NCBI GenBank assembly: GCA_026415655.1
Contig: JAOAGR010000014.1
Location: 1-37,967 of the forward strand
Source: Candidatus Dojkabacteria bacterium
GTDB taxonomy: Bacteria > Patescibacteriota > Dojkabacteria > JAOAGR01
DNA length: 37,967 bases
Direction: 5' to 3'
The number at the start of each line of letters is the position of its first letter. Position 1 is the first letter of the stretch. This document shows positions 7,178 through 15,742 of the stretch, piece after piece. A program made the position numbers and the translations under genes. The notes under the pieces were generated by a model that saw only the letters and a list, made by a program, of their open reading frames with translations, made no database searches and was not told the origin of the DNA.

Positions 7178-7450
7178 ATGTCTGATTTTATTAATCGAGT
7201 AAAAAGTCTTAATTGGAAATTAATTGGAATAGTAACATTAGTATTAGTAATATTTGTATTTTTAATATTAGCTTTTTTTTGGGTTAGAAATACTATAGAA
7301 AAAGTTCAAAACGCAGATAGATACAAATCAGCATATGACGCATTACAAAAAGAACGTGAGTTTTGTAGGAAAATAGAAGGTACCAACCAGAAAAAAGAAG
7401 TTTTTTACTATTGCGATTTACTAGATGAAAGATTTAAAGATATAAAATAA
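7178..7450 (+). CDS. Small single-pass membrane protein
   Basis: A 90-residue protein with one hydrophobic helix at residues ~14-37 (LIGIVTLVLVIFVFLILAFFWV) and a hydrophilic, charged C-terminal part (NADRYKSAYDALQKEREFCRKIEG...FYYCDLLDERFKDIK) that contains two cysteines. It may be an N-terminally anchored extracytoplasmic protein, or one facing inward; the short N-terminus with few positive charges does not settle the orientation. It lies 29 bp after tsaC-tsaE on the same strand and may be co-transcribed. No family recognised. Confidence 0.6.
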   Translation: MSDFINRVKSLNWKLIGIVTLVLVIFVFLILAFFWVRNTIEKVQNADRYKSAYDALQKEREFCRKIEGTNQKKEVFYYCDLLDERFKDIK

Positions 7451-7534
7451 CATGGCTAAAGTAAAACTAGGGACTCAAAGGTTAACCATTGGGTTTCGTT
7501 TAAATATGTAAAATAATATGGCTATAGTAAAACA
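7442..7534 (+). repeat. Direct repeat around hairpin-repeat remnant, copy of next gene start
   Basis: TAAAATAAcATGGCTAaAGTAAAAC at ~7444-7467 is repeated as TAAAATAAtATGGCTAtAGTAAAAC at ~7510-7533. The second copy is the start of the 7518 gene; the first opens a 19-codon mini-ORF. Between them is GGTTAACCATTGGGTT (7480-7495), which on the minus strand matches the hairpin repeat at 21282-21309 at 15 of 16 positions. Confidence 0.65.
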
Positions 7535-7751
7535 AGTAAAATCGGAAACGAGTAAATATAACTATATAGATAAAATTTACTCTGATGTAAAAAAATCGAA
7601 AATCAAAAAAAATAAAAAATCCAAAAAACTTAAACAAATCACTACAAACTACTACAAAATAAACAAAAAACAGCTATTTTTGACAATAGCGAACTATATT
7701 TTAATGATTGTTGTATCAATATCGATTTATATTCTATCAATATATCTATGA
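7518..7751 (+). CDS. Small Lys-rich membrane protein
   Basis: A 77-residue protein with a very basic N-terminal half (KKSKIKKNKKSKKLKQ) and one C-terminal hydrophobic helix at ~residues 55-76 (TIANYILMIVVSISIYILSIYL). The basic part should stay in the cytoplasm, giving a tail-anchored topology; it might contact nucleic acid or phospholipid. Its last bases overlap the flavodoxin start as ATGA, so the two are translationally coupled. No family recognised. Its start region is duplicated 66 bp upstream. Confidence 0.55.
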   Translation: MAIVKQVKSETSKYNYIDKIYSDVKKSKIKKNKKSKKLKQITTNYYKINKKQLFLTIANYILMIVVSISIYILSIYL

Positions 7752-8194
7752 ATATACTTATAATATACGGGTCAACTCTAGGAAAAACTGCAAGAATTGC
7801 AGGACTTATTGCTTCAGAACTTAGAAATTTTAATCATGATGTGACTATACGTAATGTAACAAAAGCTAATGTAAAAGATTTCGATGAATATGATCTTATA
7901 ATACTAGGTTCAAGTACGTGGGATGATGGTATGCTCCAATTTGACTTTAGACCCTTTGCTGAAACATTAAAAAACACCGATTTATCAAAATATAAATTCT
8001 TAATTTTTTGTCTCGGTAGTGAAAAATATCCACATCCATTCTACGCTGGTAAAAAATTAGAAGAGGTAGTTCTCAGATCTGGGGGAAAAATAATATCTGA
8101 AGTGTTTAATATAGATTTGGACCATGATGATGAAGAGACATTGAGAGATAATGAGGTGATAGAGTGGGTTAGTGTAATCAATACTAAACTATAA
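7748..8194 (+). CDS. Flavodoxin
   Basis: A 148-residue FMN-binding electron carrier. The FMN phosphate loop is YGSTLGKT near the N-terminus; the loops that flank the isoalloxazine ring are LGSSTWDDGMLQFD and FCLGSEKYPHPFYAGKKLEE; the strand order and length match short-chain flavodoxins. The usual TGNT is replaced by STLGKT, still rich in hydroxyl and glycine residues. It starts within the stop of the preceding gene (ATGA). No redox partner is encoded nearby, so its electron donor and acceptor are unknown. Confidence 0.9.
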   Translation: MNILIIYGSTLGKTARIAGLIASELRNFNHDVTIRNVTKANVKDFDEYDLIILGSSTWDDGMLQFDFRPFAETLKNTDLSKYKFLIFCLGSEKYPHPFYAGKKLEEVVLRSGGKIISEVFNIDLDHDDEETLRDNEVIEWVSVINTKL

Positions 8195-8204
8195 AATTAG
8201 ATAA

Positions 8205-8468
8205 TTTATCTCGTATTTCTACTATCGACTTTGGTTCATTTTGTACCTTAATGGCTCTATCTACATTTAAATAAGGACTTATCCGTTTCTAAACCAAATA
8301 ACTCATTAAAATCATTTGATAATGCAGAAAATCTAAAAATAATTTCTCCAATTCTTTAGAATTTGGATAAATTACAATTGCACTCAGATATAGTCTTAGA
8401 GCTAAATCTAACATAATTTTACACTGCTCATAAGTACCAACAAAACAATGGCAAAAATTAAGAGAATA
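8205..8468 (-). pseudogene. Degenerate fragment of a second tatD gene (3' third)
   Basis: This stretch aligns along its whole length with the 3' end of the intact tatD gene at 11259-12026, including an identical run of about 20 bases (tcgactttggttcattttgt). Translated on the minus strand it reads NFCHCFVGTYEQCKIMLDLALRLYLSAIVIYPNSKELEKL, then needs a frame change to read RFSALSNDFNELFGLETD, and another to read PYLNVDRAIKVQNEPKSIVE. The intact protein has GFWHCFTGTYDQGKAILDIG... and FGLETDSPYLNIDRS...QNEPKSIIE. With two frameshifts and no 5' two-thirds, it cannot be functional. It lies on the far side of the glycosidase gene from the intact copy. Confidence 0.9.
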
Positions 8469-8514
8469 GATAAGTACAAAAATAATAAATCCCTAAGTAT
8501 TAAATAATTGTAAT

Positions 8515-11169
8515 TTAAATATTCTCAAGCCTCTTTAGATAAAACTTGTAAACTAGGAAAAAAGTTCCAATGGCCAATATTAAAATTATATAAAAAATAT
8601 AAGCATTATTATTTGTATTGGGAAGATTTGCACCACTGGATGTTGTAGGGGTTAAGGTATTGGTAAAATTATTATTTGGTGTATTTATAGATGTATTAGT
8701 AAATGTGCTCGTTTGAGTATTGGTTAGCATATGTGTTGGAGTATTGGTCGGGGTATTAGTCGGTGTACTTGTTTGGGTACTCGTTGGTGTAAAGGTAGGT
8801 GATGGAGTAGAAGAATCAAAAGGTTCAGATGTAGTAGTTAATGTAGGGTTCGATTGGGATGAATCTGTGTCTGTCGGAGAGATACTCACTGTATTTGTAG
8901 GAGTAAAAGTTGCAGTATTTATGGGTGTTTGAAATTGTATGGTAGTTGGTGTCGGTGTAGGTGTTGATGTTGGGGTAGGAGTTAAACTAGATAATAAATC
9001 ACCACTTAATATATTTATTCTTGCTAAACAATCATCAGGATTTTGAATGCGTCCAAGCTGTCCTACGTCAAACCTTTCAGCAAATCCACGTAAAACAACT
9101 GCATCTAATGGTGTGTTTCTATCATAATCTTGATCAGGTTGATATAATTGATCATAATGTATTCGAAACAAAAATTCTATTTGATTATTATCTAATTTTG
9201 TTCCATTTACCGTACCAAAATAAGCATAACCTATGGGACCTGATTGTGTAAATACATTCATAATTGTCATTCCATCAATATTTATAGCCGATAGTTTTGC
9301 CCCATTCGGGTGATTCTTGGGATTATATGGAAATAAGTAGGCTTTATCGGAATTATAATTTTGAACAATCATCCTAATTCTGATAGTCTGTCCGGGTTTT
9401 ATTGTATTCACTAGATTCGACTCATTCTCGTTCACGACTTCAAATAATTTACAAATAGGCGTTTTACTCTCCGTAGAAAAACGAACCTTAGTAACACTTC
9501 GAGGAGGCAAATTTATAATTATATTATTTGGATCTATCGGCAAGGTATCTCTGGTCCACTGTAAATTACGTGTATAGAAGTTATCTGCTTTCCAGCGTTC
9601 CATATAAACCGATTTGTAATTTTTAAATGTATTATCAGCATAATTTATCTTGAGATTATGTGATCTATTTTCATCTAGATTTACTACATAAAAAAAATAA
9701 CCGTTATTATCTCTAAAAACAAAAGACGATATTACGTCAGCCTCTACTCCGCCTCTAAAACAGTGCGTATTGACACAATTCGAATTTAAAGTAAGCATGA
9801 CTTTAGGAGATACAATACTACTACTGATAAATTCTGTATCACCTATATCGCTAGAAAACCTAAATATCTCCCCAATATTATTTAATTTAGGGGGGCTAAC
9901 ATTCTTGTCAAATAGTGCGCAACCTTCACGATAACTATCTTCATAATATCCAGTAGTATGATAATAAGCTTGAGCAACATTATATTTTGCATACTGCATC
10001 AAGTGCAAAAAAACATATAAGGATTGTATACCGGTATTTGCAAATAAACGCATACCGTGGCTTGGAGACCAACAGTACATATTCCATTCAGTTATAGATA
10101 ATGGGAAATCATTTCCATAGACTGTAGAAGAAAATAAATATTCAAATTTACGAGGTAAAACGATATTGGAATAATATCCGGAGACAGTGTCATAATAATA
10201 TTGCTTAAGCTGATCAGGAATTTGTGAATATTCATCTTCAGAGCGATTGTAAAAGAAATTACCATATTGATGATCATTGACAAAATCAAAACATTTTCTA
10301 TTACCGCACATCGCTGTCTTAGCTTTTTTAGCATATTCTGTCCAACGTGCTCTGAGTTCAACATCCCTTTGGGCTTTTTCTGAGAGATTACCAGATGTAT
10401 CATGCATCACTGTAGGAAATCCAACATACTGAAGCTTAATATCAGGTTTTACTGAACGCATCTCGGTAGCAAAACGAATCATTATATTATAGTATTCCTC
10501 TGCATCCCAAAAACCCCAGGGTTCATTGCCCAGTTGGAACCAATCAATTTTCTCACCATATAACCTCACAATCTCTTTCGCATCGTTAATAAGTATATCC
10601 AACGCCCTATTATTACGTTCTAATTGCTGTTGCGCATCTAAGTTATCATTAATATCACTAAACGGATATAAAGGTATCCCACCACATGGATTTCCACGAC
10701 CATATCGGTATTCAATGTGTATCACATATAACTTTTTTGCGCTAACTTCATCCGCTAGTCTAATAAATTCGTCAGGTGTCCCAAGATTGTACTGATTTCT
10801 TCCCCCATTAGAAGCATATTGTAGTTTAGCAATACCTGTGCGGAAATTATAATAATCCGCTAGACACCCATTTGGAAATCTCAAACTTGTTATCCTAGAT
10901 TCTTTGAGAAGACGCGTTACATCTGGGTCAAGAGTCAGATTTGCATTAAGCAGATTTGCGCCCAGAATATATCTCGATACCTTATGCGTCGGTGAACCTA
11001 TATTTAATACTGCTGTGTAATTTTGGTTGTTATTTGAAGCTTCTGATTGATTATCAATACGATTATAGTACAAATTGACACTTAATACTAATATTACGCT
11101 CATCAATACAACAATTAATAATACGATAATTGCCAGAATAATTTTTCTTTTATTCTTTTTAATATCCAT
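8515..11169 (-). CDS. Surface-anchored glycoside hydrolase-like protein
   Basis: The largest non-polymerase protein here (884 residues from ATG 11169; the ORF track uses a TTG five codons earlier). It starts with a signal-anchor helix (KRKIILAIIVLLIVVLMSVILVLSV). A clan GH-A-like (beta/alpha)8 domain follows: RFPNGCLADYYNF, QLGNEPWGF with the likely acid/base Glu near residue 220, and SITEWN with the likely nucleophile Glu near 363. This pattern fits GH51/GH39-type arabinofuranosidases or xylosidases; exact substrate is not readable. A beta-rich domain comes next, then a ~110-residue Thr/Pro/Ser/Asn repeat linker (TPTNTPTNTPT), an LPNTN motif resembling a sortase signal, a hydrophobic helix and a basic tail. 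It probably displays the enzyme outside the cell. It is flanked by the intact and broken tatD copies. Confidence 0.8.
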   Translation of the reverse strand: MDIKKNKRKIILAIIVLLIVVLMSVILVLSVNLYYNRIDNQSEASNNNQNYTAVLNIGSPTHKVSRYILGANLLNANLTLDPDVTRLLKESRITSLRFPNGCLADYYNFRTGIAKLQYASNGGRNQYNLGTPDEFIRLADEVSAKKLYVIHIEYRYGRGNPCGGIPLYPFSDINDNLDAQQQLERNNRALDILINDAKEIVRLYGEKIDWFQLGNEPWGFWDAEEYYNIMIRFATEMRSVKPDIKLQYVGFPTVMHDTSGNLSEKAQRDVELRARWTEYAKKAKTAMCGNRKCFDFVNDHQYGNFFYNRSEDEYSQIPDQLKQYYYDTVSGYYSNIVLPRKFEYLFSSTVYGNDFPLSITEWNMYCWSPSHGMRLFANTGIQSLYVFLHLMQYAKYNVAQAYYHTTGYYEDSYREGCALFDKNVSPPKLNNIGEIFRFSSDIGDTEFISSSIVSPKVMLTLNSNCVNTHCFRGGVEADVISSFVFRDNNGYFFYVVNLDENRSHNLKINYADNTFKNYKSVYMERWKADNFYTRNLQWTRDTLPIDPNNIIINLPPRSVTKVRFSTESKTPICKLFEVVNENESNLVNTIKPGQTIRIRMIVQNYNSDKAYLFPYNPKNHPNGAKLSAINIDGMTIMNVFTQSGPIGYAYFGTVNGTKLDNNQIEFLFRIHYDQLYQPDQDYDRNTPLDAVVLRGFAERFDVGQLGRIQNPDDCLARINILSGDLLSSLTPTPTSTPTPTPTTIQFQTPINTATFTPTNTVSISPTDTDSSQSNPTLTTTSEPFDSSTPSPTFTPTSTQTSTPTNTPTNTPTHMLTNTQTSTFTNTSINTPNNNFTNTLTPTTSSGANLPNTNNNAYIFYIILILAIGTFFLVYKFYLKRLENI

Positions 11170-11258
11170 ATCATATTGATACAATCATAACGTATTTCAA
11201 ACAACCACACAAAAGAAAAATCAGGCACAGGTTGATTAAAGATAGTTTGATTTAATAC

Positions 11259-12026
11259 TTAATAATGATATGCAGACAATATCTTTCTTTTTGTTTCTAT
11301 AATCGACTTTGGTTCATTTTGTTTTTCAGTAGATCTATCTATATTTAGGTATGGACTGTCAGTTTCCAATCCAAATATCTCATTTACATCACTTGATAAG
11401 TTTGAAATGCGAAAAACAGTTTCTCGAAGTTCTCTGGAATGAGGATACATAACAATAGCACTGAGACCTAATTTTAATCCTATATCTAAAATCGCTTTAC
11501 CCTGATCATATGTACCCGTAAAACAATGCCAAAAACCTCGTATTCTCTTTCTATTATGTTTTTTCAACACAGATTGAATTGAGTAGTAAACCTCATCAAA
11601 CGAATCACGAATGTGTACAGAAACTGGTTTATCGAAAGTTATTGCAAGCTCTAACATTTTTGTAAATATCTCAATCTGAATATTTTTATGTTTCTGAGAT
11701 CTTTTCAAATCTATACCAATTTCTCCAATATAATCTATATATTCATAATATCTTTCTAGAAGTTCTCTTACTCGATCATACTCATGTGAAGCATAATCAC
11801 CGAGATCTTCTACCTCCAAAGGATGAATACCAACACCAATTTTTAATCCAGAGACACCAAGATTCCGTTTCATCTTTATCAATTCTAGTGAACTATCGAA
11901 ATCTAGTCCCATACTATGAATTTCCACAATTCCTTCTGATAAGTTTGATCGAATAATCTCAATTGGATCTTGATAATATTTAGAAATAATGTGGCAGTGA
12001 TGATCAATAAGTAAAAGCTTTTCCAT
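11259..12026 (-). CDS. tatD: TatD-family metal-dependent hydrolase
   Basis: A 255-residue TIM-barrel metallohydrolase; family members act as Mg-dependent DNases or on related phosphoesters. Metal-site motifs occur in order: IDHHCH (usual form D-x-H-x-H is shifted but has two His), GIHP, IGEIGID, VHIRD, FWHCFTG and FGLETDSPYL. The start is taken as the ATG at 12026 (MEKLLLIDHHCH) rather than the TTG two codons upstream in the track. It follows the guanylate-kinase-like gene by 25 bp and probably belongs to the gltX operon. The 3' third has a decayed second copy at 8205-8468. Confidence 0.87.
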   Translation of the reverse strand: MEKLLLIDHHCHIISKYYQDPIEIIRSNLSEGIVEIHSMGLDFDSSLELIKMKRNLGVSGLKIGVGIHPLEVEDLGDYASHEYDRVRELLERYYEYIDYIGEIGIDLKRSQKHKNIQIEIFTKMLELAITFDKPVSVHIRDSFDEVYYSIQSVLKKHNRKRIRGFWHCFTGTYDQGKAILDIGLKLGLSAIVMYPHSRELRETVFRISNLSSDVNEIFGLETDSPYLNIDRSTEKQNEPKSIIETKRKILSAYHY

Positions 12027-12051
12027 GAGCAAAAAATTTTAATCAATTTAA

Positions 12052-12639
12052 TTATCTTTGAAAACTCCTGCGTATTTTTTCTATCAAATCCATAAATTCG
12101 TCAAATGAATCTAATGGATCGTGAGCTATACGCATATAATAATCCGCAAGATGCCTTCTACGTTTTTCCTCCATAATAAAATCAAATCTTTTTTCAAACT
12201 CTTCATCAAAATTATCAGTCTCTTTAATAGTTGCCTTGACAGACTCTTTTATAAACTCTATGTCGGTTATATCTAAAAAAATACTAATACTTTTTGGATA
12301 ATGTCTTTTAAAAACAGGCAAGTTTACAACGTTTATGACAGAAAACAAAACCTGACCTTTAAATTCTTCTAATGCCTTATCAATTTCATCTCTTTTTTTA
12401 CCATACCTATAACCGTTAGAAATAAGATTTTGCCATTCGACAAATTCGCCTTTATCTATAGATTCTGTGAATTCATCTGCAGATATAAAATAATACTCTT
12501 CACCGTGTTTTTCATGATCACGCTTAGGTCTATCAGTATATGCTACAATACGATTGTATCCATCCTGTAATATTGCTTTTTCTACTAGTCTACTTTTTCT
12601 AAGTCCTGAAGGACCTGTTATACATATTAAGAGAGCCAT
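12052..12639 (-). CDS. Guanylate kinase-like protein with altered P-loop
   Basis: A 195-residue protein of the guanylate kinase fold, which normally phosphorylates GMP to GDP with ATP. Recognisable parts are the P-loop region CITGPSGLRKSRL, the GMP-binding YTDRPKRDHEKHGEEYYFIS (family pattern TTRxPRxGExxGxDYxF), FVEWQNL...YRYG and a C-terminal helical section. The Walker A reads GPSGLRKS where Gmk has GPSGxGKS/T: the glycine before the catalytic Lys is Arg and the residue after Ser is Arg rather than Thr. This should distort phosphate binding, so it may be a weak or repurposed kinase. It starts 2 bp after the gltX stop, indicating one operon. Confidence 0.75.
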   Translation of the reverse strand: MALLICITGPSGLRKSRLVEKAILQDGYNRIVAYTDRPKRDHEKHGEEYYFISADEFTESIDKGEFVEWQNLISNGYRYGKKRDEIDKALEEFKGQVLFSVINVVNLPVFKRHYPKSISIFLDITDIEFIKESVKATIKETDNFDEEFEKRFDFIMEEKRRRHLADYYMRIAHDPLDSFDEFMDLIEKIRRSFQR

Positions 12640-12641
12640 AT

Positions 12642-14135
12642 TTATAAGAACATTTTTAATCTTTCTAAGACCTCATCCCATCCTAATATTTCTAACACCT
12701 CAAAAAGCGGTGGCGAGTACCTGCTTCCCGTGATACTAATTCTCAACAACATGAACAGATCCCCGTGTTTCCATCCTATCTCATCCGCTTTTAATCTTAT
12801 AGCACTCTCCCAGTCAGGATGAGATATAGGTCTTTTTAATTTACTCATTATATCATATAATCCTCGAATTTGCTCTATGCATTCTTGCCCCGTATGATTT
12901 GTCGGAGAAAAATCTAAGTTATTCACTTCAGGTCTAAAAAATAAAAATTGCAGATTTGTCAATACATCAATGAACTTTGAGATTCTAGTATTTAATAAAG
13001 GAAATACCTTATCCAAAATGTGCTGATCAGAAAGCAACTTTTCTAATACATATTTTTGATTTGATATATCAGTAAACCTTTCCAAATAATAAAAATCTGT
13101 ATGTCCCCATTTAATAAATCTCTCTTTAAGTTCTCCTAGCGATAACAGTCGAATATGCATTCCATTCATCCAATCTAATTTTGCTTGATTGAATTTAGCA
13201 TTTGTTTTTAATATCTTTGACTCATCAATTTGATTAAAAATCTGATCTTTTGTCATTACTTCATCATTTCTTGATGCAAAGTGAAAAGATGATGAGATAA
13301 CGACAATATAATTTAATATTGCTTCTGGTAAATATCCTTCCGCTCTAAACTGCAGAAGTGATTTTGCGCCATCACGTTTTGATAATTTTCCTGGCTTATT
13401 TTCGTTAAGAATATCGGAAAAATGAGTAAATCTTGGTATATCCCATCCAAAAGCTTTGTATACTAATATTTGCTTCGGTGTGTTTATGAGATGTTGCCTT
13501 CCTCTTACAACATCCGTAATGCCCATCTCATGGTCATCTACAACTACTGCAAAATTGTAAATTGGATATCCATTTGACCTCTGAATGACGAAATCACCTA
13601 TCGTATCGGCATCAACCTCTATGCGGCCAAACACTGTATCTTCGAATACTATCTTCTCATTTTTCGGGACTTTGAGACGTACAACATATTTTCGCCCTTC
13701 TTTTTCATAAGCCTCGATCTGTTCGGGTGTAAGATCTCTATGATATCCAGGATACACCAAAGGTTTGTTTTCTACTCTTAACTTATTCATTATTTCCTTC
13801 AACTCATCTTCTGTTTCATAAGCTTTGTAAGCTTTTCCTTCATTTAATAAATGATCTATGTATTTTTGATATATATGTAACCTTTGTGATTGGTAATATT
13901 CATCGGGTGTGGCACTTTTTGGTCCTTCATCATACTCTCCAAGCCACCTAAAATCCTCAAGCATACTTTCTATGACCTCAGGTTTATTTCGCTTTTGATC
14001 GGTATCTTCTATCCTTAAAATAAATTTACCGTTATATTTTTTTGCCAATGCATAATTAATCAAATACCCTTTTGCATGTCCTAAATGCAAGTAACCAGTA
14101 GGGCTAGGCGCTATTCGAAACTTTCTTATTTTCAT
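12642..14135 (-). CDS. gltX: Glutamyl-tRNA synthetase
   Basis: A 497-residue class I aminoacyl-tRNA synthetase that charges tRNA-Glu (and, in organisms lacking GlnRS, tRNA-Gln for later amidation). The start IAPSPTGYLHLGHAKGYLINYALA holds the HIGH-type HLGH (17-20); RIEDTDQKR binds glutamate and ATP; GDFVIQRSNGYPIYNFAVVVDDHEMGITDVVRG is the GluRS core; KLSKRDGA near residue 250 is the KMSKS loop. A full helical anticodon-binding C-terminus is present, so it is not the truncated GluQ-RS. It leads the gltX - gmk-like - tatD run and is divergent from the Mur ligase gene by 44 bp. Confidence 0.96.
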   Translation of the reverse strand: MKIRKFRIAPSPTGYLHLGHAKGYLINYALAKKYNGKFILRIEDTDQKRNKPEVIESMLEDFRWLGEYDEGPKSATPDEYYQSQRLHIYQKYIDHLLNEGKAYKAYETEDELKEIMNKLRVENKPLVYPGYHRDLTPEQIEAYEKEGRKYVVRLKVPKNEKIVFEDTVFGRIEVDADTIGDFVIQRSNGYPIYNFAVVVDDHEMGITDVVRGRQHLINTPKQILVYKAFGWDIPRFTHFSDILNENKPGKLSKRDGAKSLLQFRAEGYLPEAILNYIVVISSSFHFASRNDEVMTKDQIFNQIDESKILKTNAKFNQAKLDWMNGMHIRLLSLGELKERFIKWGHTDFYYLERFTDISNQKYVLEKLLSDQHILDKVFPLLNTRISKFIDVLTNLQFLFFRPEVNNLDFSPTNHTGQECIEQIRGLYDIMSKLKRPISHPDWESAIRLKADEIGWKHGDLFMLLRISITGSRYSPPLFEVLEILGWDEVLERLKMFL

Positions 14136-14179
14136 ATAAAAATTTTATCATAATCTGTTGTGATATACTTTATTAATTT

Positions 14180-15742
14180 ATGAAAATATACTGCATAGCG
14201 ATTTGTGGTAAAGGCATAGGAAACTTAGCTGTACTTCTAAAAAAACAAGGCCACGATGTTAGAGGATCAGAATTTTCAGAAAAAACATTTTACCCTCCGA
14301 TGTCTACATATCTTAAAGAAAATTACATTCCAGTGGATATTGGTTTTGATCCTGATAAAATAACAAAAGATTATGATTTAATAATTCTTGGAGGTGCCGC
14401 ACTCATACATGATAAAAATAATCCACAAATACAACGAGCAAAAGAACTTGGGTTAAACACAATATCTTTTGCAAGAGGAATTGGAGATTTTATAGCGGCA
14501 GAAGAAGCAATAGAAGTCATTGGAAATCATGGTAAAACAACCATTACCTCTATAATCGCTTGGTGTTTTCAAAAAATGAGAGTAGATGCCTCATACTTCA
14601 TAGGGGAAGTCCCCAAAAATATGCAAGAATCTATTCACAAGGGCACTTCGTGTTATTCCGTAGTGGAAGGTGATGAACATCCTTCATTATATCAAGAAAA
14701 GGGAGGGAAATTCTTGTATCACAGGCCCAAACATATACTATTTACATCAGCTGATTGGGATCATAAAAATATCTACAGGACAGAAAAGTCGTACCTTAGA
14801 GCATTTCTCGAACTATTTGAATTACTTCCTGAGGATGGGAGTATAGTAGCTTGTATAGATGGCATAAATGTACCCGAAGTACTAACGAAAATATCAAAGA
14901 ACATACCAATATATCTGTACACACTTGGTACTTTCAAATCAGGTGATACAAACTTTGATTTTGAAGAAGCTGTCAATCACATCAGAGATAAATTTATCAA
15001 ATTCAAAAACAAATACAGAAAACTTGGTAAATTAGTAAAAAGAATTTATTTTATCTCTTATTTAGATTATAACTACAGTCCTGATGAAACTAGATTTCAG
15101 GTCTGTTACCTTGATTTAGAAACAGAAAAAGCCGAAGTTATAGGACATTTTATTACACATCTTATTGGAGATATCGGAGTGGAAAATTCGCTTGCATCCA
15201 TAGCAAGGTTACACAGCCTAGGTTTCAAATACGACCAAATAAACGAAGGCATAGAGACTTTCATGGGCCAAACTCGCCGATTGGAACTTGTATATAACAA
15301 AGGATACAAAGTGATTAACGATTTTGCACACTCACCAATTAAAATAAAATCAACATTACACGCAGTCAGGCAAAAATATAAAAATCAACAGATTTTTGTA
15401 ATATTTCATGTGATACAATCCGGTCTAAAAGAAAAAACTACATTTTATCAGCTGAAAAATGTATTTAATGAAGCTAATTTTGTCATTATTCCGCCAGTAA
15501 ATCCCAACCCTGCTGCTGAAGAGAAATTTTATGGTAAAGATTATCAAAATTTGATAAAAGAAGGGGCCGAAGAAAACGGGGACTACCTGAAACCAACAAA
15601 TGTTTATTACACGCCGATAATCCATCAAATTAGAAGTATATTAGAAAATAATCTAAGAAAAGATGATATTGTACTCATTATGTCTAGTGGTAATGTCAGT
15701 GAGATACTTGAGATTGTTTCTGGCATAAATCTACACTCATAA
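14180..15742 (+). CDS. Mur ligase family protein, Mpl/MurC-like
   Basis: A 520-residue ATP-dependent ligase of the Mur family. The N-terminal Rossmann domain (IAICGKGIGNLAVLLKKQGHDVRGSE) resembles the UDP-binding domain of MurC and Mpl. The ATP loop is IGNHGKTTITS (~residues 114-124), followed by the central-domain VVEGDEHPSLYQ and the ATP/metal region SADWDHKNIY. The C-terminal domain contains INDFAHSPIKIKSTL, where MurC/Mpl have DYxHxP. The EGDE and long central domain favour Mpl (recycling ligase adding a tripeptide to UDP-MurNAc) over MurC, but no other mur gene is nearby to decide. A -10-like TATACT lies 10 nt before the ATG. The 3' end overlaps the convergent holA by 47 bp. Confidence 0.85.
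   Translation: MKIYCIAICGKGIGNLAVLLKKQGHDVRGSEFSEKTFYPPMSTYLKENYIPVDIGFDPDKITKDYDLIILGGAALIHDKNNPQIQRAKELGLNTISFARGIGDFIAAEEAIEVIGNHGKTTITSIIAWCFQKMRVDASYFIGEVPKNMQESIHKGTSCYSVVEGDEHPSLYQEKGGKFLYHRPKHILFTSADWDHKNIYRTEKSYLRAFLELFELLPEDGSIVACIDGINVPEVLTKISKNIPIYLYTLGTFKSGDTNFDFEEAVNHIRDKFIKFKNKYRKLGKLVKRIYFISYLDYNYSPDETRFQVCYLDLETEKAEVIGHFITHLIGDIGVENSLASIARLHSLGFKYDQINEGIETFMGQTRRLELVYNKGYKVINDFAHSPIKIKSTLHAVRQKYKNQQIFVIFHVIQSGLKEKTTFYQLKNVFNEANFVIIPPVNPNPAAEEKFYGKDYQNLIKEGAEENGDYLKPTNVYYTPIIHQIRSILENNLRKDDIVLIMSSGNVSEILEIVSGINLHS

Noticed and set aside
7452-7511. 19-residue mini-gene starting ATGGCTAAAGTA
   Set aside because: It is best explained as the duplicated start of the 7518 gene running through the hairpin-repeat remnant.
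8720-8932. Val/Gly-rich plus-strand ORF
   Set aside because: It is the antisense reading of the Thr/Pro repeat stalk of the surface glycosidase; the repeated composition comes from that codon pattern.
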